The notes under the pieces are model-generated. The model was given only the letters and a program-made list of their open reading frames with translations. It was not told the DNA's origin and made no database searches. Below, piece after piece: positions 35,530 through 47,661 of a stretch of DNA of 64,000 bases (positions are counted from its first letter, which is position 1; the number at the start of each line of letters is the position of its first letter). Both the position numbers and the translations under genes were made by a program. Source of the DNA: Diaporthe sp. PMI_573 (Eukaryota > Ascomycota > Sordariomycetes > Diaporthales > Diaporthaceae); NCBI GenBank assembly GCA_021399435.1, contig JAJTUP010000059.1, positions 310,001 to 374,000 on the forward strand, given 5' to 3'.

Positions 35530-38500
35530 ATGATGGCTTGTGGATCTGGGTGTTGCTCTCCCCCAGAGGCCCCGACTACACCGCCCCCGCCCCCCCGGGA
35601 ACAGCCCCGCGATGCGGGCGGGGAGTCGTCCGCTGAAGTGGACAGCTGCTGCGGTGCCGATGATGGCAGGGTCTCCGAGGACTCCTGCGGCAAGGGATGC
35701 TGCGCTGAAGACGGCGAGCAGCCAAAGGCCACCGCTGAGGCTGAGTCGCAAGACGGTTGCGGTGACGGATGTTGCTCCGGAAGTGAGCCCACAAAGACTC
35801 ACACGGTTAAACCCGGCGCCGCCTGCAAGGACGCCTGCTGCGCTGAGGGTGAGGAGCTGAAGGCTACCACTCAGGCGGAACCGAAAGGCACCTGCGGCGA
35901 CGGCTGTTGCTCCGGAGATGAGCCTTCAAAGAATACTGCGGTCAAAGCTGCTGTCGCCTGCGAGGATGCCTGCTGTGATGCGGACGACGCCGTGAAGATG
36001 GCCAAGTCTGACTCCGGGGCTTCGTGCAAGGACGCTTGCTGCGACGACGAGAAGCCCGAGCCTGAGGATCCGAACAATCCAAGCTGCTGCAAGGGCAAAT
36101 CTAGCCCTTGCTGCGACGCGTCCTGCGTGGACCGCGTTGCTGCTCGCGAGAGCGCAGGTCAGACTGCAGGCTCGTCAGCAAGGGGTGCCCAATCGATTCG
36201 CCAGAAATATGCGGCCAAGCTAGACGCCCTCGGATGTCTCTGCCGGGCCCTCCTAGCGATGGGACAGGATTCGTGCTGCCCGCCGCCCAAGAGGTCGTCC
36301 CTCGAGCGGAGGCGCTGCTCTAAGCGGTCATCGCCCACCACTCGCAAGTCCGTGGACTCCTGCTGCGCTACCGGCGCTGCCCCGGCGAGCTCCCTCACCA
36401 TGCGGGCCAGGGCCAAGGGCAGTTCATGTGCCCAGGACCCAGGCAAGAAGACCGGCAAGGACGACTGCGCAGACAAGGACTGCTGTGCCCCGACCACGAC
36501 CACGACCACGACCACCACCCGTCTTTCGGTTGACAGCAAAGACACCAAAGGGCGCAGGCATGCCAACGATCAGACCATCGACCTCGAGTCTGGACTTTCG
36601 GGCGAAGAGCACGTGATTCTGAGTATCTCTGGCATGACCTGTACTGGGTGTGAGACGAAGCTCAAGCGCACCCTCGCGAGTCTCACCTCGGTCAAGAACC
36701 TCAAGACGAGCCTTGTTCTCTCCAGGGCCGAATTTGACCTGGACTCGGGCGCTGGTTCTGTAGCAGAAGTCGTGAAACACCTCGAGAGAACCACGGAATT
36801 CAAGTGTGAGCAGGTCACCAATAAGGGCTCCAACATCGATATTATCACCCCCGGTGACGCGGTTGTTTTCGTCAGTGACAGTTGGCCGCTGGGTGTCACT
36901 GATGCCACAGTGGTCAGCAAGAACGTCATGAATGTTGCCTTCGACGCCAAGGTCGTAGGAGCTCGAGACCTGCTGGATAAAGGATGGGACACCCCTATGA
37001 CCCTCGCACCTCCCCGTGGGGACCAGAGCCTTGCCGCTGGCAGCAAGCATGTCCGAAATGTCGGGTTGAGTACCCTCCTCTCCGCCATTCTCACCATTCC
37101 TGTCCTGGTGCTCGCGTGGGCTCCTCTGCCAGAGAGGGAGCTTGCATACGGGTCCGCGTCCCTTGCACTCGCGACGCTGGTCCAGGTATTGATTGCTGGA
37201 CCGTTCTATCCCAAGGCCCTCAAGGCACTCGTATTCTCGCGGGTCATTGAGATGGACCTGCTCATCGTTCTGAGCACCTCCGCTGCCTACATCTTCTCTG
37301 TCGTGTCATTTGGCTACCTCGCCGCCGGCAAGCCACTTTCAACTGGCGAGTTCTTCGAGACCAGCACACTCTTGGTCACTCTGATCATGGTTGGAAGGTA
37401 CGTGGCAGCTCTCGCACGCCAAAAGGCGGTCGAGTCCATCTCTATCCGGTCCCTGCAGGCGCCTACTGCTATTCTGGTCGGAGACGAGGAGCGTGAAGTG
37501 GACGTCAGGCTCCTCCAATATGGAGACACCTTCAAAGTTCTGCCTGATTCGAAGATTCCCACGGACGGCACGGTCGTCTCTGGGTCCTCCGAGGTCGATG
37601 AGTCGATGGTCACTGGCGAATCGAGGCCCGTGGAGAAGTACACCAAGTCCGCTGTCATCGCCGGGTCTATCAACGGAGCCGGCAGCTTGATTGTGCGGCT
37701 GAACCGGCTACCGGGCGACAACACCATCAGTGCCATTGCCAACATGGTCGACCAAGCCAAGCTTTCCAAACCAAAGATCCAAGACATCGCTGACCGCGTC
37801 GCCTCCTACTTCGTCCCTGTCATCGTCACCCTAACCGTCATAGTTTTCTGCATTTGGATTGCTGTCGGCATTGCTGTCCAGGGCAGGTCAGCATCTGATG
37901 CTGTTATCCAGGCTGTGACATACGCAATCACGGTCCTCATCGTCTCTTGCCCGTGTGCCATCGGCTTGGCAGTCCCCATGGTCATCGTCATCTCGAGTGG
38001 CGTGGCTGCCGAGAGGGGTGTGATCATCAAGTCTGCCGACCCGCTAGAAGTTGCCTACAAGGCCTCTCATGTGGTCTTGGACAAGACCGGAACGCTCACG
38101 CAAGGACAGCTGACAGTCGCCCGCGAACTGTGGTTGGGAGATCAGTCAGGCCTTGCTGGATCGAAGTCATTGCTGCTGTCCCTACTCCTCAGCAACAAGC
38201 ATCCCGTTTCTGCGACTGCCGCTGCACGACTCCAGTCAGCCGGTGTCACTCCAACTGCCAAGGCACTGGACGCAAGCACATTGACTGGAAAAGGCGTTGA
38301 GGCCACCACGTCCTCGGGCTCCATCCTTCGCGCTGGCAATTCTCGCTGGCTAGGGCTCAGCCAGGACGCCCGTGTCCAATCCGTCCTGTCTGAGGGCCAC
38401 ACAACCTTCTGCTTCACGGTAGATGGCACCCTGGTGGCGGTCTTTGGCCTGCAGGACTCGCTCCGGCCGGACTCCCTCGAAACCGTCGAGCAGCTGCATA

Positions 38501-39036
38501 GACGAGGCATCGCAGTCCATGTCATCTCTGGTGACGACGACGCCGCTGTGCGTACAGTGACGACTCAACTCAGCATTCCGGACGACCGCGTCCGCTCTCG
38601 TTGCACCCCTGCCGACAAGCAAGCTTACATTCAAGACCTCTTCGCAGCCCCTCATGGCAAGTCAGCCCCCATTGTCATATTCTGCGGCGACGGGACCAAC
38701 GACGCCGTCGCCCTGGCTCAGGCCACTATCGGTGTGCACATGAACGACTCGAGTGGCACCGACGTGGCCAAATCCGCAGCGGATGTGGTTCTCATGCGGC
38801 CCAGCCTGGCCGGGATCATCACCCTCATCAACGCCAGCAAGAAGTCCATGGGCAGGATCGCATTCAACTTTGGCTGGAGCTTCGTCTACAACATCTTTGC
38901 GATCTTGCTCGGCGGCGGGGCCTTCTCCAGCCTCCACAACGCCAGGATCCCACCTGAGTTTGCCGGACTTGGCGAGCTGGTCAGCGTCGTGCCTGTCATC
39001 GTCGCCGCCATGCTGTTGAGGTGGGAGAAGATGTAA
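35530..39036 (+). CDS. P1B-type heavy-metal ATPase with cysteine-rich N-terminus (Pca1/CrpA-like)
   Basis: Single exon, 1168 residues from the ATG at 35530. The in-frame ATG at 35410 would add a non-conserved, AAC-rich-encoded stretch, so I prefer 35530. The first ~330 residues hold 13 Cys-Cys pairs, seven in a CX3CC pattern (for example CGDGCC, CKDACC). One heavy-metal-associated domain follows with GMTCTGC near residue 368. Then come the membrane helices, TGES, CPC in SCPCAIG near 806, DKTGTLT near 851 and GDGTNDA near 1052. These mark a copper/cadmium-type exporter. Length and Cys-rich tail resemble yeast Pca1 and Aspergillus CrpA. It probably sits in the plasma membrane. No intron in 3.5 kb is notable beside its intron-rich neighbours. 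Confidence 0.92.
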   Translation: MMACGSGCCSPPEAPTTPPPPPREQPRDAGGESSAEVDSCCGADDGRVSEDSCGKGCCAEDGEQPKATAEAESQDGCGDGCCSGSEPTKTHTVKPGAACKDACCAEGEELKATTQAEPKGTCGDGCCSGDEPSKNTAVKAAVACEDACCDADDAVKMAKSDSGASCKDACCDDEKPEPEDPNNPSCCKGKSSPCCDASCVDRVAARESAGQTAGSSARGAQSIRQKYAAKLDALGCLCRALLAMGQDSCCPPPKRSSLERRRCSKRSSPTTRKSVDSCCATGAAPASSLTMRARAKGSSCAQDPGKKTGKDDCADKDCCAPTTTTTTTTTRLSVDSKDTKGRRHANDQTIDLESGLSGEEHVILSISGMTCTGCETKLKRTLASLTSVKNLKTSLVLSRAEFDLDSGAGSVAEVVKHLERTTEFKCEQVTNKGSNIDIITPGDAVVFVSDSWPLGVTDATVVSKNVMNVAFDAKVVGARDLLDKGWDTPMTLAPPRGDQSLAAGSKHVRNVGLSTLLSAILTIPVLVLAWAPLPERELAYGSASLALATLVQVLIAGPFYPKALKALVFSRVIEMDLLIVLSTSAAYIFSVVSFGYLAAGKPLSTGEFFETSTLLVTLIMVGRYVAALARQKAVESISIRSLQAPTAILVGDEEREVDVRLLQYGDTFKVLPDSKIPTDGTVVSGSSEVDESMVTGESRPVEKYTKSAVIAGSINGAGSLIVRLNRLPGDNTISAIANMVDQAKLSKPKIQDIADRVASYFVPVIVTLTVIVFCIWIAVGIAVQGRSASDAVIQAVTYAITVLIVSCPCAIGLAVPMVIVISSGVAAERGVIIKSADPLEVAYKASHVVLDKTGTLTQGQLTVARELWLGDQSGLAGSKSLLLSLLLSNKHPVSATAAARLQSAGVTPTAKALDASTLTGKGVEATTSSGSILRAGNSRWLGLSQDARVQSVLSEGHTTFCFTVDGTLVAVFGLQDSLRPDSLETVEQLHRRGIAVHVISGDDDAAVRTVTTQLSIPDDRVRSRCTPADKQAYIQDLFAAPHGKSAPIVIFCGDGTNDAVALAQATIGVHMNDSSGTDVAKSAADVVLMRPSLAGIITLINASKKSMGRIAFNFGWSFVYNIFAILLGGGAFSSLHNARIPPEFAGLGELVSVVPVIVAAMLLRWEKM

Positions 39037-39496
39037 GGGCGGACTGTCGCTCGGCTTGCCGGTGCTTCAACACGTGCGGTCTATAACCGGCGCATTCAAC
39101 ATGCGCCAATGATGTGTGGGGCTTGCAGGACCAGAGGGCGGAGGCGGGTGCGGCTTGAACTGCCGTCTGGTTTTCGCTGATTACGAAGTGCTTCGTTGAC
39201 GTGACGTTTCCGGCCCGACTGTGGCATACTTTCCTTTCTATATCGCTCAAGCTGTTCCAATAACTGGCGCTTGTCGCCCCGAAGAATATACCAAGAAGCA
39301 ATATAATTTCGTTCCTTGGGGAAGCTGCAAAGGCCACAGCGTTGCGATTTCAGGATTGCAACTGGTGGGGTCTGAGTCCATATCGCTCTCATGTAGTAGG
39401 TTTTCATGGCCCAATTCTTGGAATGATTATCTGTTTAGGCCTCCACACGTTATTGAGGAAAGTTGCGGACTACACGCTTATACATCAAGAAGAAAT
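39037..39496. other. Convergent intergenic gap
   Basis: Lies between the 3' ends of the ATPase and the P450. No gene or repeat seen. Confidence 0.55.
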
Positions 39497-41304
39497 TCAG
39501 CCAGCAACCTTGCTCAGCCTCACGTAACACGTTTTCGGCCCATGAACGACTCCATCGACAGCATCGTACTCAGACAGCTCCTCGGGGCATCTCTGAAACT
39601 CGAATTTCCACAGGAACACCGTCAACAATAGCCTCAGCTCCAGGTACGCCAAGCGGCGCCCGTAGCAGCCTCTTAACCCTAAACCAAAAGAATTGACTGG
39701 TCCTGCCTGGCTATTAAACACCTCTTCTCCGTTCTCTTCGGCGAGCCACCGCTCGGGCTTGAAGGCGGAAATGTCCTCGGCCGGCCAGACACCCACCTTG
39801 GAGTCCCGGGCCTGCGGACTCCTCAGCGACTCGTCGATATCAAAGGCCGGCTCGAGAAATGAGGGACCGGTGTTGAGGAAGAAGACGTGTGTGCCCTTGG
39901 GGACGAAGTGGCCTAGGAGGGTCGTGTCCTGGACGGCATCCCTATCAACGATGGGCACCGTATTGCCGACGCGCAGAATCTCCTCCATGGTGGCCTCGAG
40001 ATACGGTATGGCCGCTTTGGTGATTTCGGTGACGGAGGGCAGACGGCCCTCTGCTTTGGCCTCGGGGAACGCTGCTTGCAGGTCACCACGGACGCGCTGC
40101 TGGACGCTCGGGTGGTCTGCGAGCAGCTTGACGCCCCAGCATAGGGTGGTGCTTGTTGTGTCGTGGCCGGCGACGATGAAGCCCAATGTCTCAACTACCA
40201 TAGCTGGAGGTTGGCAAAAGTAATTAGCAAGGTCTGTTTCAAGGTGTCTCGTAGAGATCCTCCAGTTCTTCGAGGCCGTGTCCCAGATGACCTTTACTTA
40301 CCAGGAGAGTGAGGTTCCGGTTGTCTCCCCTCCTTCTCAGCCAAGCGAGCCTCACGATCAACCATATGATCGAGAGCAGACCTGACCCACAAGTCGTTGT
40401 TATCGCCCTGACCGTTTTTCTTCCAAGCCTGGACAGATTTTTCGAGTTCCTCGTGTATAGCATCATCCTTATCCTTTTGGGCCTTCTTGTACGAGGCCTC
40501 CCGCTTAATAAACCACCATCGAAGGCGCATACTCACAGCTCCCCTCACACGCTCCACGGTTGCAGTCAGCCACAGAATACTTGAAATTGCCTGTCCCAGC
40601 TTTGCCGTTGGGAACTCGACCGGGTCGTCCCGGCCGCCGGCAGCAATCTTACTGCGGTCCAAGCTCTCAATCAGCTCGGTCTGGCTGGCAGTAGCATTCT
40701 CCTTGAATCCTTTCCCAAATGCAAAGGCCATGACAGCATCCAGAGCGGCGTGGAAAATATCCATCGAGGCCGAGAAGGGCCGCCCGTCAGCCAGGTCGGC
40801 CTTCAACTCCCATAGCTTTAGGACATGAAGACTACTGGCATAGACGGCGGGCGCGGCAACACCGTTCAAGAAAGTGGGAGACATCAGGTCCTGTAGTAGC
40901 TTCCTGCGGGCCTTCCATTCGGGCCCGGTCTGCTTCGCGATATGGTGGTCCTTACCAGCCCCGTCGAACACTTCGCCAACGAAGCTGGACCGGTCAAACT
41001 CTTTGCCTCGGTGCAGGAGGACATCCTGGGCCTCTTTGAAGTCGCAGACCAGCAGCGTGGGCTTGCCGAATGGCCTCATAAACACCTGCGCGATTGGAGA
41101 ATTGTGTTTCTTGCTCTGCTTGCGGATGTAGTCGGCGAAATCTCCAGTTCTGGAGACCTCTTTGACGAGACTGGGGATATCGCCGAAGAGGCTCTTTGCG
41201 GCGGCTTCGTTATAAGGGATACCGGGAAGTGGCTTTGGGAGTAACCATTGGTAGAGTCCGTACAAGAGCGCAGCCAGCACGCCAGCAATGATGATGGCCG
41301 CCAT
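39497..41304 (-). CDS. Cytochrome P450 monooxygenase
   Basis: Two exons (41304-40302 and 40203-39497) join in phase to 569 residues. An N-terminal membrane anchor (about 3-20) and a Pro-rich hinge place it on the ER. The I-helix is AGHDTTS, the K-helix ExxR is EEILR, and the heme loop is FGLGLRGCYGRR with the ligand Cys. PERW is also present. This is a complete microsomal P450. The substrate and CYP family cannot be fixed by eye. The heme motif has Gly and Leu where many fungal P450s have Ser/Gly-x-Gly, a tolerated variant. The single intron (40204-40301, 98 nt) is not an introner. No biosynthetic partner gene is adjacent. Confidence 0.92.
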
Positions 41305-42176
41305 TGTTTCGAAGGACCTTTTTTTGTGGTGGTGTTGTCTCACTGGTTTGAGTGTAGGAAAAACCGGAACGGCTGATAGCACGGGAACCACATGAAAATA
41401 GGGTCTGTGATATTAGGCCGGCGGTGCGGCTGGCGGCTCCGGCTGATAGGCAAGCCTTTGGTTGGGCTGGCTGAAAAAGGGCATGTCAGCTTCCATCCTG
41501 TGCTCTCGAAATGGACTGGTCAGCTTCCATGGGTTCTCCTTTAAATGGGCGAGGCTTTAGCGCTATGTAGGGATCAAGGATTCACCACCCGGCCGCTCGT
41601 TTACTTTCCAACGGGATGGTTCAGAATACCCCGTTGGCGGAGCTTGTGGGCCTGTGATATCAATGAGTGAATCTTGGCTTGGAGGAAGCCAGCATTGAGA
41701 TTCGCGGAGGGCTCCCTGGACTGAGTCTGGATGTGTCTACCCGCTGCACGTTGCATGCAGGGTCTTTTCGTTCAGAGATCAAACTCAGAAAGACCCACGC
41801 CACCCACCAACCAACCAACCAACAAACCAACCAACCAACCAACACCGACTCCACCCACAGCGAAGGAGGCTCGGCTCAACTTCATGCTCCGTTCCCGACT
41901 TAAACCCATCATCACAGCTCCCGCAAACGAACAATAGCACATGCTCCGAAAGGGATCCGAGAGGAAACGGATGGCGGGCACACCCCTTGCAGGAAATTAG
42001 AAATCAGACAAGGTTCCCGGGGCCGTGGTCTATGCACAAATGGTACGAGACGAAAGAAAAAGCATAGATGAGGTGCCACACGCCAGGGACAGCTCTTCAC
42101 TTCAAGACCCTGCCATCAGAGGATCACCATGACCTCGCAGCCAAAAGCCCCACCCGTAATCATCACAGTGCTGTGT
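41305..42176. other. Intergenic, P450 promoter side
   Basis: Contains a tetranucleotide tract (AACC type) at 41803-41843. Otherwise nothing recognised. Confidence 0.5.
41803..41843 (+). repeat. AACC-type microsatellite
   Basis: About ten near-perfect tetramers, with AACA variants in the middle. Confidence 0.85.
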
Positions 42177-42640
42177 TCAGTTGACATTGACTGCCTCGTG
42201 CTGGGTCGTAGTGAAGTCGATGGTGACGGCAGCATCGACGGCTTCCTCGAACTCGGCCTTCATTCCCATGATCCATAACGGACCGAGCGAGTCGACCAGT
42301 GTTGTTGCGGCCCATCCGCCAAAAGTGTTGCGTGACTGACCACTCACGGGAGCAAGTTCGTCCGAGAGCCGTGCATTTGCCCTGTACGATTGCCAACACT
42401 TTGAGAAGGCCTCTTTGACGGCTTCACGACGCAAATCACGTTCTGCCGACCCGGCTGGGGGTTTTAGAGGCCTGAACCTTTGGAAATCTCGCCGGGTTTG
42501 CCCGCTGGAAGTGGTCGAATGGAAGTAGCAGGGAAGTGCGTCGGCACCTGTTTCCAGAAGTAGTCGTCAGGCACCCGCCATTGAAGGGCGTCTGCCCAGG
42601 TGTAACTACCGCAGCGGCGGATAGAAGCCATATACATGGT
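42177..42640 (-). pseudogene. GH47 alpha-mannosidase fragment, broken
   Basis: Minus-strand reading gives DDYFWKQVPTHFPATSIRPL then LPAGKPGEISK, typical of the region before the catalytic domain of fungal GH47 alpha-1,2-mannosidases. After a frameshift near 42470 the domain start follows: RREAVKEAFSKCWQSYRA, ELAPVSG, FGGWAATTLVDS, LWIMGMKAEFEEAVDAA. It stops at VNVN* at about 42177, where the family continues into FETTIRYLGG. The first frame ends in TAA at about 42464. Only the first ~130 residues of a ~500-residue catalytic domain remain, so this is a relic. Confidence 0.82.
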
Positions 42641-43653
42641 GCTGGCGATGCATCGGGAGGCATGGACAGGGAGAAGCGGGGCCCGTTGGACGTGGGCAGG
42701 GAACAGACAGACAAAGTCAAGCGGTAGGCCTACTGCCGGCAACAACATGGTGCAGGCTTCTTTGGGGTAGTACTCTTCGTCTGGGAACTGAACTCTGCTC
42801 TTTGTGACCGTCTCCAAAGAGCACGTCATGATCATTATGGAACTCGTGGGCCCACCAGTTGAATACAAACTGGAGATTGGAAATCAGTCAGCACGGACTT
42901 CAAAGGGCTATATATAAGTTCAAATCCCGTCGTGTTGCTCTGGCTTAACCATCATAAACAATTGCCCTTCGTGCATAACAGCAAGTATGCGGGCGAAGCT
43001 GGCGATGACAACGATGCGTCGGAGCCTAGTGGCTGGCAGCCCGATGAAGAGCGGTCTAAGAGACTAAAGATTAGAACTTATGAGCCATATATATTCGCTG
43101 GAGCATGGGTCACCCCTACCAAGGAGGTGCACAATCAACCACCAGCCTGGTGACACGGACTTGAGTGTTTAAGCTCTGCAAACAGCGAAAAATAGGTGGT
43201 TTTCGGAAGAACGAAAGGAGAGAGAGAGAGAGGTTTAAATTCAAACCTCAATATACCATGTCAACGTCATAAACAATCATCAAATGTCTGCAATTCTCAA
43301 TGTTAGTTATTGTGGTGAGCATGGAAGCAATTGAGCCGACAAGTATTGTGTAACAGGCTCAGCAATAGCAGCATTTCCCAGAGCTAGATCCAGCAATGAA
43401 TAATTTGGGAGGCGTTCCAACACTTGCGTACGTAGGGGAGGGGGGGGGGAAGCCTCATGTACATTGGATAATTTTTAATGGAATCACACAACTACAAATT
43501 GGATGATGTCAAGTCAACGCAAGCCATAGAATCGGATCAAAAGGCACTACTCAAATCGCAGCTAGAGCAAAAACACCTAAAATTTGAAGGCAAGGTCTCT
43601 GTCTGCGCTGATTGCCGATAAAATTGAATGTGTCTTCATTAAATATGATCTTT
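42641..43653. other. Intergenic, no gene seen
   Basis: AT-rich from 42880. A G-run is at 43439-43450. The open frame at 42932-43153 has no recognisable domain. Confidence 0.5.
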
Positions 43654-45208
43654 TCAGTTTTCTGTGCTCGATCTCGAGCTTCTTGACCATCCCATTGTCA
43701 GCGCAGACATTCGCGGAGTGCTCCAGCGTACGGTCGGGGAGGTTAGATCTGGCTCGTCTTCTCGAGATGAGGGCCTCAAGTTTTCCGTTCTTGGCGATGG
43801 CACAGCGGCTCGCTGTCCGAATGTAATTAACATCAAGGCAGAGGCCACAGGGGAGTGTTCTTACCTCAACAGGCAGGGGGCTCAAGGGCCGGGCAGTACC
43901 AAACGCAACAAATTCCGTCGTCTTGGTGATCCCTGTTTGAGATGATACGGCACTAAGTCTTGGAGAAGGGTGGCCCTTTGGGAAGACCGTGTCACTTGCT
44001 TCTAACGTGATGTTTGTTAAGGTCGTGTCAACGTCCGGCCGAAGGCGATGTGTGCCTCTGGACCCTGATCCTTCTGATCGAATATAAGTCCTCTTCCCAC
44101 GGTTCCGTTCGCGCCAGCGGAGATTCGCAGGAGCCTCTGATGAAAAACCGGTCCGGTAGCAGATCAGTTGCCAAAGAGGCCGTAATGCTGCAATCGATGC
44201 CGCCGCAATTCCGATTCCAGGCTCGACGGTGCTCCAGATCGCGACATCGGTGGTCGACCACAGAAAGTCATCGCTATCGATGACGTGGTGCACTTTGTAT
44301 CTTGAGATTAGCGATCAGGACAGCACAGAATCTCTTGATCGAATCTCAGAGGACTTGTAATTCAAGCAGTCTTCCAGCAGGGTATCATGAGGTCATTTCA
44401 CGTGGGTGTCTTCTGATACTTACAGTAGAAGATCCGCACGATGGTCGCCGTGCTGCCAATAGCGGCGAAGCCCAGAATAAGCATGACCAACATTTTCGAT
44501 TTGAATGGCAGATTGAGCGACCAAACGATAAATATTGGTAGTATCCCAAAAGCCCAATCTGCTAAGCAATTTATTGCGGCGGCGGTGTAAGTCATTATGA
44601 GGACAATGCGGTCGTTCCAACACTTTCCAGGGGCGCGAGGGCTGTCATCCCAAAATGTCGGTATAGGTCGACACTGAAACATGACCATAAAGAAGTACGT
44701 TGACCCGAAAAGGACCGTACCGAGCATCAAAATTCGCAGGATGTAGACATGCATGCGCTCGATGGTAATACGTAGGAGTAGGAACCCGACGCTGATCTTC
44801 AGTAGACATGTCGAAACGATGTAGAGGAGCTCGCATATGTACCAATACTTGGGTTGAATTAGTGTCAGCCGGCAAATTGCCAGGGAAGAGACTTGGTAAC
44901 TCACCTTCAACGCCGTGGCTCTGTCTTCAGCCGATATGTCGGTCGCGTGTCTCCCTGTCCCATACCTCCAGGCTACTAATTGTGACGAGAGATATGCTGT
45001 GAAGATAGCCTGTTATAGTGTTAGCCTTTCCCATTATTCCAGCGGGATGGAAGGGACTGCGCACCAGGAGCACCACCAGGAGCGTGTCATCTACGCCGAA
45101 CGAGTGTATTACCCGCCAGCGGCAATATGTCCGGAGGGAAACAGTGATCCAACACAAAATGAAGAACAAGATGGCCACAACCAGCACCTCATCACTCCGG
45201 TCATCCAT
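43654..45208 (-). CDS. PTH11-like seven-helix membrane protein (rhodopsin domain)
   Basis: Exons 45208-45065, 45009-44905, 44847-44424, 44292-43865 and 43812-43654 join in phase to 419 residues. Hydrophobic segments and the order SLRTYCRWRV, FGVDDTLLVV, FQCRPIPTFWD, CWNDRIVLIM, ADWAFGILPIF, DVAIWSTVEPGIGI fit the fungal rhodopsin-domain family that includes the Magnaporthe receptor PTH11. It would be a plasma-membrane receptor or sensor; its ligand is unknown. The start is the first in-frame ATG (45208); the upstream frame has none, so the N-terminus is short and uncertain. If intron 43813-43864 is not removed, the frame continues to 43577 with a different tail. Confidence 0.8.
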
Positions 45209-47661
45209 CCCCAGAGAAGGGTCGCCGTGACCCAAGGATGTTATGACATTGAGTTCAAACCGATATGAATGAGAGTACCCCAGAGTGATGAGAAGGGAAA
45301 TTTGAGGGTCCGGGAATGCGGAGCGTTTATCAACGACCTATTGGAGGCGGTCGGGTCCCCACAGAGTTTTCGGACCGTCCCAAGTATCGCAGCAGGATGT
45401 TTGACACTAGACTAGTCAATGATCTCCGCGGGAAGGCATCGTGCACGGGCGAGTCTCAGAAGGGCTAGCAACCCCTGCGGCTACGAGCCACAGGCTGATC
45501 GTCGACCCTGGGCCGCGCCCGTGCGGGAGCTAGGTGTACCGTGAGTCCGGTCTTGGCCTCAAATGGTAAAGCCTCTCGCTGGGATGGTCTTCAACTGCCG
45601 GCTGGGGAAAACGATATATGACGCTGATGTCCGAGGGAGCTGCCTTCGCAGACTTTTGCACCGCGGAGCTCCCATCCGGCCGTCTCTTGGAGAATGTGCG
45701 CCAAGAACGCCGCGGAAGTTGCCACCTCTAATTGACACTCGTCAAGTATTTCACGGAGGTGCCGTACAGGCCTCCGGCATAAACCATTTCCGAACCGTAG
45801 TGCGCGAGCGGGCCAGAGCACGTATGAGAAGGACGGGCTCGTTTTCTTTCACCCGCAAGTCATCCGGTTGCCGACGGTACCTGAGTCTACCAACCTCTAG
45901 GCAGGGAACCAAATAATCCATGGCACGCTAGGTGCGGTTTTCTAACCGACGTGGCTCATGTTGTGTCGCAGCCATGGCATATCGGCACCCTTGTCCAAAA
46001 TCAAAAATGGCACGGCCCTGTATTTGGATGCAGCGTTGGCTATTTACCCATCTCAGCCCTGTCTCTGTTCCTGTTGGACACGAAATGCCTCCAGTGTACT
46101 GCCCTGGACCCCCAGCTAGACCATAACACTGGCATTGCTCCTGAAAATGGTTTGCTCACCACATGTGATGATGCTTGTTGAAGGTGAAAGCATGGTTTAA
46201 GATCCCTCCTCACCACCTTGACTGGTCATTGCCGGAAGCATTCCGCGGCTATGCCATGGCATTTCTTGAGGGCAAACTCAAAATCTCTAGCGTGTGTTTC
46301 CGAGACTCTTTGCAGTCGTCTTGTGTCCCTTCCCACCGGAATGGTCTAGTGAGGCACACGACAACTTGCTGGCCAGTAGCTCTAGAACTGCCCAGATATT
46401 TTGGATTTCTCGCACATGTGCAGTGGCATACATGGTGCCTGTGTCTGAGCTCGTCAAGAGCTCGTCAGGTCGAATAATAACAGGATATGTCCTGGAAGAA
46501 TGTTCGCCTTTAGCACGGCAAAGATGGCCCCGAATCTGACCTATAACGTGAAAAAGGCGCAACGTTACAAGACCCCCATGGCGCAATTCATTTCGAATTG
46601 TGATAGATACAATCAGAGTTGCTCTATGTGCTATGCGTAAACGATTACACTCGAAAAGGTCATTCAGGTGGAGTAGATGCAGGCCTCTGTAACTACCCTA
46701 GGGCACTATTGTATCAAGATCCAAATGCACGTGGCTGGGTCTGGGCACAATTCTGTTTGCCTGCCCTGCTCGGCCCATTTCACAGAGCTTCCGAGCCATC
46801 CGAGGTCTATCTCTACTAGTTCACGAGCACTTCGCCTGACGTTTGCAGTTAAGTAAGACAGTAGGCCAAGCCCACACGCGCACCTTGGCATCTTCGTCAT
46901 AATTACTAGCGGGGAGGGGGGACCCCATGGCACCAGAGCGCTGAAAGCCAAGGCCAAGAGTGCGGAGAAAATCAGGATGGCATGAACAACACACGCTAGG
47001 TAATGACAAAGACCTTATAGAATACCTACATACTGCAGGAATCACGAGACCGAGACGAGACGAGAGTCAAGTGAGCTGTCAGGCGACAGAAGGGACAGTC
47101 GGTGTGGGGCTGCTGAGAAGAGGATGGGTCGACCGACCGGTGTCTCGTATCCCAAAATCCCGTTGACGGGGCCCACATGAGTGATCCTCTGCGCTCGATC
47201 TGCAAGCTTAACGTACTCCTTAACGTACTCGAACGGGCTTCTGGGCAGCTGGGCACGTGCTGGGGTAAGCACTTTCGGTCTGGGCCGAGTCATTCCCAGC
47301 TTGAAATGCCAAATGGAGCCTGGGCTGGATCGAATCCTGCCAAGTGAGCACCGGTGGCAGTGCAAGGGAACAAAGGCTGCAAACAGAGTGCTGGTGGTCG
47401 ACATCCGGTGGCTTTCCCGCGGTGAACACAGTCAGCAAAACCTTGGACACATGAATTCGCCGGTGGCTCCGTCTCTGTCTCGTCCTCCTTCCTCCCTCGT
47501 GCAACCTCCAGCAGCCAAAGAAAGACACCTGAAGGAGTGACTCGCTGGGCCAGCACAGTTCCTCATCCTCAGCCCCGAGTGCCCGCTCCTTGCCTCATTC
47601 CTGCCGTCCGCGTAATAAACTTGAACAATAGACAGAGCACCAGAATGAAGCATCACCCACC
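45209..47661. other. 2.4-kb intergenic region
   Basis: No convincing gene. Open frames at 45563-45916, 46287-46586 and 47181-47540 lack domains and overlap antisense frames. The last ~400 bases are the GH76 promoter. Confidence 0.5.
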
